From: BOG-908 sp963692875
Lineage (GTDB): Bacteria > Pseudomonadota > Alphaproteobacteria > Acetobacterales > Acetobacteraceae
Assembly: GCA_965198755.1 (NCBI GenBank)
Contig: OZ240673.1
Coordinates: 186,001 to 250,000, forward strand
Direction: 5' to 3'
Length of the DNA: 64,000 nt
How positions within the stretch are numbered: the stretch's first letter is position 1; every line of letters begins with the position of its first letter. A program made the translations under genes and the position numbers. This document shows positions 59,872-64,000 of this stretch, piece by piece. The notes under the pieces are model-generated. The model saw nothing but the letters and a program-made list of their open reading frames with translations. It was not told the DNA's origin and did not search any database.

Positions 59872-60311
59872 CAGGGTGACCCGCTCGATCCGCTGTCGTT
59901 TGAGCCGGAGCTGTTGGCGGTGATGGCGGCGAGGTCGGAGGCGGGCAGCTTCTTGACGCGGTCGGTGCGCAGGCGGTCCACCGCGGCGGCGGCGAGCTGG
60001 CCGTCGGCGGTGACTGAGCCGGTGCCGCGCACGAGGTCGGCCGGGTTGGCGACCTGGGCGGCCAGGTTGGCACGGTTGACGTGGGTGGGCTGGAAAAGGC
60101 CCTCGCGGCTCAACGGGTCGAACTCGGGGCCGCAAGAGGCGAGGGCGAGGAGGCCGGCCAAGGCAAGGCAAGGCCTGCTTTTTTGAAAAGCAGCAAAAAC
60201 CTTCTGTTGCGGCTGTCGCGGAGTCTCCGGCAGAGACCCGCCCAAGAGACTAAAAGTTTTTTGGTTCTTTTTTTCAAAAAAGAACCGCTTGCTTTGCTTG
60301 CGTGTGCGCAT
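59871..60311 (-). CDS. cpaD: CpaD-like pilus lipoprotein with NPE inserted in its signal peptide
   Basis: A 146-residue protein. The ATG at 60311 has AGGAG 9 bases upstream and lies 12 bp after the cpaC stop, so it is the native start. After MRTR, residues 5-49 are element-encoded (FFFEKKNQKTF ... VFAAFQKSRPC), and then the hydrophobic core and lipobox LALAGLLALASC resume, with Cys 60 as the lipid site. The mature part (GPEFDPLSREGLFQPTHVNR, then SVTADGQLAAAAVDRLR) is the short CpaD type. Whether the 45-residue insert still allows export is unclear. Confidence 0.82.
   Translation of the reverse strand: MRTRKQSKRFFFEKKNQKTFSLLGGSLPETPRQPQQKVFAAFQKSRPCLALAGLLALASCGPEFDPLSREGLFQPTHVNRANLAAQVANPADLVRGTGSVTADGQLAAAAVDRLRTDRVKKLPASDLAAITANSSGSNDSGSSGSP
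60161..60300. repeat. NPE copy 28 (B-A, GCTGC type), in frame inside cpaD
   Basis: The left B arm is gcaaggcctgcttttttgaaaagcagc (shortened), the right A arm GGTTC type. It adds about 45 codons without a stop to the minus-strand gene. Confidence 0.88.
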
Positions 60312-60323
60312 GGGGTTCCGCTC

Positions 60324-61934
60324 CTACTCGACGATAAAGCCGGCATCGGCCGGGATGTGGCCGGCGGCCTGCCAGGTGCCGCGCCCGAGCTGGCGCAGTT
60401 CCAGGATGCGCTCGAAGTCGTTGGGCGCGCGGTAAGTGTCGCTGGCGGTGTGCAGAGCAGCCGGGTCGCTCACCGGGCGGACGATGTAGGGGGTGACGAT
60501 GATGACCAGCTCGGTCTCCGCGCGCTGGAAGCTGTCCGAGCGGAACAGCGCGCCGAGGATCGGGATGTCGCCCAGGCCCGGGGTGGCCTGGGTGATCTGC
60601 GTGGTCTGGTCCGACAGCAGGCCGGCGATGGCGAAGCTCTGGCCGGAGCCGAGTTCGACGGTGGTGTCGGCGCGGCGGACGGTGAGGGCCGGGATGCTGA
60701 TGGAGACGTTCTGGTTGAGCACCGAGGTGACGCCGTCCGCCTTGTCGAGCTGGCTGACTTCAGGGCGGACGTGCAGGCTGATGCGGTTGGGCGAGACCAC
60801 GGTGGGCACAAAGGCCAGGCTGATGCCGTACTGCTTGAAGTCGATCGAGATGGTGTTGTTGCTGGTGGCGACCGGGATGGGGAACTCGCCGCCGACCAGG
60901 AAGCTGGCCGGCTGGCCGCTCATGGTGACCAGGTTGGGCTCTGCCAGCACGTGGACCAGCTGGTCCTGGCTGAGCGCGTCGATGACGGTGGTGAGGTTGC
61001 GGCCGAAGGTGACGGAGGCCTGGCTGGCCCCGACCCCGGTTGCCGCCGCGAGCGCGTTGTTCGTGGCGATGCCGGTGCCGGAGGCGATGCCGGCGCCCTT
61101 CTCGATGCCGAAGACCACGGCCTTGCCGAGCTGCTCGCCGCCGGTCATCCAGTTGACGCCCAGCTCGCGCACCAGGGTGCGGGTCATCTCGGCGATGCGG
61201 ACGTGCAGGCCGACCTGGATAGACTGGTTGACGACCATGTTGTTCTCCACCTTGCCGTCCGGCGGCAGGGTGGCCTTGGCGGCGGCGACGGTGCGGCCGG
61301 CATCTGCCGGGGTGGCGACGTGGCCGGAGAGCGAGACGCCGGTCTCCGTCGGGCGGGTGGTGATGGACGCCTCGCCGGCATGCGAGATGGCGCTGCGGGC
61401 CTGGGCGGCGTCGTAGCCGGAGGGCACGACGGTGACCTGGTACTGGGCGATCGGCTCGCCGGTGGCGGTGAGGGCCGCGACGGTGGTGGTGCCGGGGGCC
61501 ACGCCGAAGACGAACAGGCTGGCGGCACTGGCCGGCCGCACCTCGGCCACCTTGGGGTCGGCGGTGAAGACGTTGGAGGCGTTGGCCTGCAGGTGGATCA
61601 CCTGGCCGCTGCCGGCAGCGATGGTGAAGCTGGAGTGCACCGGGCGGGCCTGCCGGCTGGGCGCTGCCGCCAGGGCTGCCGCGGGTTCGACCGCCTGCTG
61701 GTTGGCGGCCTGCGCGTCCGGCGCGAAGGCCTGGGCGTGCGCCGGGGTCCAGGCGGCGGCGAGCGGGGCGGCGGCCAGGGCTGCGAGTGCCGTGCTGGCC
61801 AGCAGGCGCGCGGCAGTGGCGCGTGCGAAGCGCGTGCGGGCGCGCGGCAGGGTGCCGCCTTGGGCGCGCAAGTCTTGGGCGCGCAAGTCTTGGGCGCGCA
61901 AGTCTTGGGCGCGCAGGTTCAATGCGGGACGCAT
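60324..61934 (-). CDS. cpaC: Tad/Flp pilus secretin CpaC/RcpA
   Basis: A 536-residue outer-membrane secretin. The signal peptide region (LLASTALAALAAAPLAAAWT) is preceded by a 15-bp tandem repeat giving LRAQD units. Next come an N-terminal pilus-specific domain (SSFTIAAGSGQVIHLQANAS), a BON-like domain (GHVATPADAGRTVAAAKATL) and the secretin domain with LVHVLAEPNLVTMSGQPASF and VGGEFPIPVA. It forms the pilus channel. A downstream Met start would shorten the unusual N-terminus, but none is obvious before the signal sequence. Confidence 0.93.
   Translation of the reverse strand: MRPALNLRAQDLRAQDLRAQDLRAQGGTLPRARTRFARATAARLLASTALAALAAAPLAAAWTPAHAQAFAPDAQAANQQAVEPAAALAAAPSRQARPVHSSFTIAAGSGQVIHLQANASNVFTADPKVAEVRPASAASLFVFGVAPGTTTVAALTATGEPIAQYQVTVVPSGYDAAQARSAISHAGEASITTRPTETGVSLSGHVATPADAGRTVAAAKATLPPDGKVENNMVVNQSIQVGLHVRIAEMTRTLVRELGVNWMTGGEQLGKAVVFGIEKGAGIASGTGIATNNALAAATGVGASQASVTFGRNLTTVIDALSQDQLVHVLAEPNLVTMSGQPASFLVGGEFPIPVATSNNTISIDFKQYGISLAFVPTVVSPNRISLHVRPEVSQLDKADGVTSVLNQNVSISIPALTVRRADTTVELGSGQSFAIAGLLSDQTTQITQATPGLGDIPILGALFRSDSFQRAETELVIIVTPYIVRPVSDPAALHTASDTYRAPNDFERILELRQLGRGTWQAAGHIPADAGFIVE
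61861..61920 (-). repeat. 15-bp tandem repeat at the start of cpaC
   Basis: tgggcgcgcaagtct occurs three times, with a fourth diverged unit (tgggcgcgcaggttc), encoding repeated LRAQD before the signal peptide. In-frame contraction or expansion is possible. Confidence 0.9.
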
Positions 61935-62767
61935 CAGAAATGGTATTCCTTGTCGCTTGGGCCTTCGTAGACATGCATGGTCGGCGCGACCTGCACCTCG
62001 TTGGGGCGGCGCATGTTGCCGATGGCGCTGGAGACGTCCTTGCTGCAGGTGACGAGGTGGTCCTTCACGTCCACCGGGGCGCCGGAGTCCACCGGGCGGA
62101 CGGCCAGGCCCAGGCGGCCGAGGCGGGTGGCGACGGCCACCTTCTCGACGTCGCCGGGGGAGACCTCCAGGGTGACGGTGCGCGACTGCTGCGAGGTGTC
62201 GGCAGCGCTGGTGGCACCGCCCTGGACGAGCTGCTGGTCGATGGCGATGACGCGGACGTCTTTCAGCACCGTCTCGCCGGCGAAGCGGCAGCCGATCGGC
62301 ACCGAGGGGTCATCGATCTGCTGGGTGAGGATGAGGTCCACGTGGTCGCCGGGCCAGATCAGGCCGGCGGTGCCGCTGACCGCGTCCACGCCAACCGAGG
62401 TGGCGCGCCGGCCGGGGGTCAGCACGGCGGCGAGGAAGCCGTGGTCGCCAGGACGCATCACGTCGGACGGCAGGATCATCTGGTGCGGCAGCAGGGTCTG
62501 GCGGACCATGGCACCGAACAGCTCCGAGCGGGCCTGCGGGGTGTCGGCGCGCGCGCCGGTGGGCACGTCGCCCTCGACCATCTCGCGGATCTCGAGGTCG
62601 TCCGGCTTGAGCAGGGTGCCGGCGCGCAGCGTGTTGGCGGCGGCGAGCACCTGCACCTTTTGCACGACGACCACCGGCGGGGCCGCCGGGTGCAGGCTGA
62701 CCCAGGCCACCCCGGTGAACCCCAGCAGGCCGGCCGCCATGAGGATGAAGAGCAATGTTCTCAGCAT
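61934..62767 (-). CDS. cpaB: Flp pilus assembly protein CpaB/RcpC
   Basis: A 277-residue protein with N-terminal anchor (LLFILMAAGLLGFTGVAWVS), a SAF domain (VLAAANTLRAGTLLKPDDLE) and a second domain with AVSGTAGLIWPGDHVDLILT and VTLEVSPGDVEKVAVATRLG. CpaB probably binds peptidoglycan or stabilises the secretin. The stop overlaps the first base of the cpaC start. Start MLRTLLFIL at 62767. Confidence 0.92.
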   Translation of the reverse strand: MLRTLLFILMAAGLLGFTGVAWVSLHPAAPPVVVVQKVQVLAAANTLRAGTLLKPDDLEIREMVEGDVPTGARADTPQARSELFGAMVRQTLLPHQMILPSDVMRPGDHGFLAAVLTPGRRATSVGVDAVSGTAGLIWPGDHVDLILTQQIDDPSVPIGCRFAGETVLKDVRVIAIDQQLVQGGATSAADTSQQSRTVTLEVSPGDVEKVAVATRLGRLGLAVRPVDSGAPVDVKDHLVTCSKDVSSAIGNMRRPNEVQVAPTMHVYEGPSDKEYHF

Positions 62768-62888
62768 GGTGTGGCCTCAGGTGAGAGAGGGGGGTGCTGC
62801 GGCTGCGAGGCAGGTGCGGGCGGGAGGGCGGCCTCGGGCGGGAGGCTGTGTTCGGCGGGGCGATTGGCTCGGGTGCCGGGGCGCATGG
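62768..62888. other. Intergenic gap between cpaA and cpaB
   Basis: A 121-bp stretch with no gene. It may allow independent control of the cpaB-tadD part of the locus, but no promoter was identified. Confidence 0.4.
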
Positions 62889-63413
62889 TCAGGAGCCGAC
62901 CATGGCCAGCCAGCTGCCGGTGGCGATGGCGGCCGCGTAGGGCAGCGGGCCGCGCCGGCGCAGCCGCCGCAGCTCGCAGCGGGCGGCGCGGCGGCACAGC
63001 ACGGTGAGGCGCCGGGCGCGCGGCATGGCCGGTGCTGCAGCAGGGCGCGGTGCCAGCCGGCTGCCGGCGATGTAGAGCAGTGCGAGCACGCCGCCGGCCA
63101 GCGAGGTGCCGACCACCAGGGTTGGCACCATGTGGGGGGCGACGAAGACCGAGGCGGCGGTGAGCAGTTTCACGTCCGCGCCGCCCATCCAGCCGAAGCG
63201 CCAGAATGCATAGGTGACGATGAACATGGCCAGGCCGCAGCCCAGGCCCCAGGGCAGGTCACCCTGCAGCAGGCGCAACGCGATGCCGGTGGCGAGCAGC
63301 GCCACGGAGACGCGGTTCGGCACGGTGCGGAAGCCCAGGTCGTGCAGGGCGGCGAAGGCCAGCAGGGCGGCGCCGGCGAGAAGCAGCAGCGTGATGAGGG
63401 CGGAGTGTGCCAC
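62889..63413 (-). CDS. cpaA: Prepilin peptidase CpaA/TadV
   Basis: A 174-residue membrane protease of the type IV prepilin peptidase (A24) family. The two catalytic aspartates are in ALHDLGFRTVPNRVS and GWMGGADVKLLTAASV, with membrane helices around them. It processes the Flp pilin encoded upstream. The C-terminal tail is Arg-rich (RARRLTVLCRRAARCELRRL). Start MAHSALITLLLLAGA at 63413. Confidence 0.92.
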   Translation of the reverse strand: MAHSALITLLLLAGAALLAFAALHDLGFRTVPNRVSVALLATGIALRLLQGDLPWGLGCGLAMFIVTYAFWRFGWMGGADVKLLTAASVFVAPHMVPTLVVGTSLAGGVLALLYIAGSRLAPRPAAAPAMPRARRLTVLCRRAARCELRRLRRRGPLPYAAAIATGSWLAMVGS

Positions 63414-63496
63414 GGCAAGGCTCCTGACCGTAATTGGCCGGCCGTCAGAGGCGCGCGTTTTGCGCGACCAGCATGTTCAAAAAGTCTGGCTGGCCA

Positions 63497-63526
63497 GCCT
63501 GCCACGGCAAGCGGGCCGTGGCAGGC
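63497..63526 (-). terminator. Hairpin between flp and cpaA
   Basis: agcctgccacgg and ccgtggcaggct form a 12-bp stem with a 6-base loop. On the minus strand it is followed, after about 11 bases, by CTTTTTG. A weak terminator or mRNA end-protecting stem. Confidence 0.6.
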
Positions 63527-63545
63527 TGATCGACTGAAAAGACGA

Positions 63546-63575
63546 GGACCCCGGCTGGAAAAACGGCCGGGGTCC
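63546..63575 (-). terminator. Hairpin just after flp
   Basis: ggaccccggc and gccggggtcc form a 10-bp GC-rich stem with a 10-base loop. On minus it is followed by TCGTCTTTTC. Likely a partial terminator that makes the pilin message more abundant than the assembly genes. Confidence 0.65.
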
Positions 63576-63583
63576 GGCCGCGA

Positions 63584-63754
63584 TCAGATCGAGGAGCCGA
63601 CGCCGCTGAACAGGGTGGAGAGGGTGCTGCCGAACCTCTGGAAGATGGTGACCAGCACCAGGCCGAGGATGCTGGCGATGATGCCGTATTCGAGTGCGGT
63701 GACGGCCTTGCGGTCAGCCTTGAACGTGAGAGCGCGAACGATAAGCTTGTCCAT
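63584..63754 (-). CDS. flp: Flp-family type IVb pilin
   Basis: A 56-residue prepilin: basic leader MDKLIVRALTFKADRKA, then the conserved VTALEYGIIASILGLVLVTI helix with Glu at position +5 of the mature chain and Tyr next to it, ending FSGVGSSI. The residue before the cleavage site is Ala instead of the usual Gly. GGAG lies 9 bases before the ATG at 63754. It has its own promoter upstream and a hairpin downstream, as expected for a highly expressed major pilin. Confidence 0.93.
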   Translation of the reverse strand: MDKLIVRALTFKADRKAVTALEYGIIASILGLVLVTIFQRFGSTLSTLFSGVGSSI

Positions 63755-63857
63755 TGTAAGTAGTCTCCATTTGCGGCGCGCAGAGGCGGCCGCGTTGTTG
63801 GTTCACAGTCTCGGCCGTTTTTTGACCGTAACGCCTTATACTTGGTGGCGTCGCATT

Positions 63858-63886
63858 TTTGTATCGACATAAAAACGTTTTGTCAA
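63858..63886 (-). promoter_or_regulatory. Strong sigma-70-type promoter of flp
   Basis: On minus, TTGACA (63881-63886) and TACAAA (63858-63863) are separated by 17 bases, placing the transcript start about 95 bases before the flp ATG. The surrounding 63820-64000 is AT-rich compared with the genome. Confidence 0.7.
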
Positions 63887-64000
63887 TCTCAAAATCGTGT
63901 TCGCTGGTGAGAAAGGTGTCTTATTTCTGAAACTAGGCTCGAAAACTTTAATCGAATGCTAACTCGGGGCAGCTAATCAGACGCCTGTTAACGTAGAACG

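Noticed and set aside
662..60300. Lys/Phe-rich ORFs within the palindromes as real small proteins
   Set aside because: All three outward frames and two inward frames are open in every copy because of the sequence design; no own ribosome sites or conserved starts. Only in-frame fusions with host genes (synthetase, cpaD) are credible.
1..64000. tRNA, rRNA, riboswitch or replication-origin features
   Set aside because: Reading both strands by eye gave no tRNA-like T-arm with matching acceptor stem, no rRNA signatures, no recognised cobalamin riboswitch near cobS/cobT, and no DnaA-box cluster. A covariance-model scan would be decisive.

Overview
The window reads as chromosome of a high-GC alphaproteobacterium, most likely an Acetobacteraceae-type Rhodospirillales. 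This is inferred from gene content and from almost every third codon position being G or C; no rRNA or tRNA gene is present to confirm it. Housekeeping genes include rpmB (L28), the def-fmt-truA translation cluster, aat, cysK, cobS-cobT (aerobic cobaltochelatase), hrpB, a DsbD/ScsB-like reductase, a CHASE4-like/GGDEF/EAL protein and, at the right end, a nearly complete tad/cpa Flp-pilus locus on the minus strand (flp, cpaA, cpaB, cpaC, cpaD, cpaE, cpaF/tadA, tadB, tadC, tadD).

Layout. 1-7 kb: start of a SWIM/SNF2-type protein, small membrane proteins (DUF1003, DUF1328, TspO) and an AceE-like thiamine-diphosphate enzyme. 7-12.4 kb: outer-membrane transporter-like protein, IS5 remnant, divergent LysR/SDR pair, ParA-CopD-like-FUSC run. 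12.5-19 kb: NDP-forming acyl-CoA synthetase/GNAT fusion, rpmB, histidine-kinase-like ATPase, c-di-GMP enzyme. 19-28.8 kb: cobT, cobS, J-domain protein, bolA, RHH protein, hrpB, dsbD-like. 28.8-31.6 kb: AT-richer island with a toxin/immunity-like gene pair, then tandem hairpin repeats. 31.6-36.3 kb: truA-fmt-def, Gly/Tyr-rich protein, two VOC proteins, small HTH protein. 36.5-39.4 kb: a GNAT gene split by an Imm11-like cassette, then an IS630 nested in an IS5-type transposase. 39.5-43.6 kb: TPR protein, YeeZ-like SDR, hydrolase, TetR. 43.7-46.4 kb: AT-richer island with a TIR-STAND-TPR protein, a candidate abortive-infection defence gene. 46.5-54 kb: flavin reductase, cysK, aat, three exported proteins, a nonsense-interrupted exported protein, Ntn-hydrolase-like and isocitrate-dehydrogenase-like proteins. 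54.5-63.8 kb: tad locus.

The most striking feature is a dispersed nested palindrome of about 130-150 bp, called NPE here, present in about 28 full, half or rearranged copies, roughly one per 2.3 kb. Each copy is a long inverted repeat whose two arms each contain a small A/T-rich hairpin. The arms are of two kinds, A and B, so most copies have a polarity. The hairpin stems vary by paired changes (GGTTC, GGTCC, GCTTC and GCTGC versions). Copies sit right at stop codons, separate def from fmt, and in two cases lie in frame inside genes: in the ATP-grasp part of the acyl-CoA synthetase and in the signal peptide of CpaD. Five of the six arm reading frames are open, which explains the many Lys/Phe-rich spurious ORFs. 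None is seen inside the three AT-richer islands. The architecture recalls Rickettsia palindromic elements and ERIC sequences, but I do not recognise the sequence itself.
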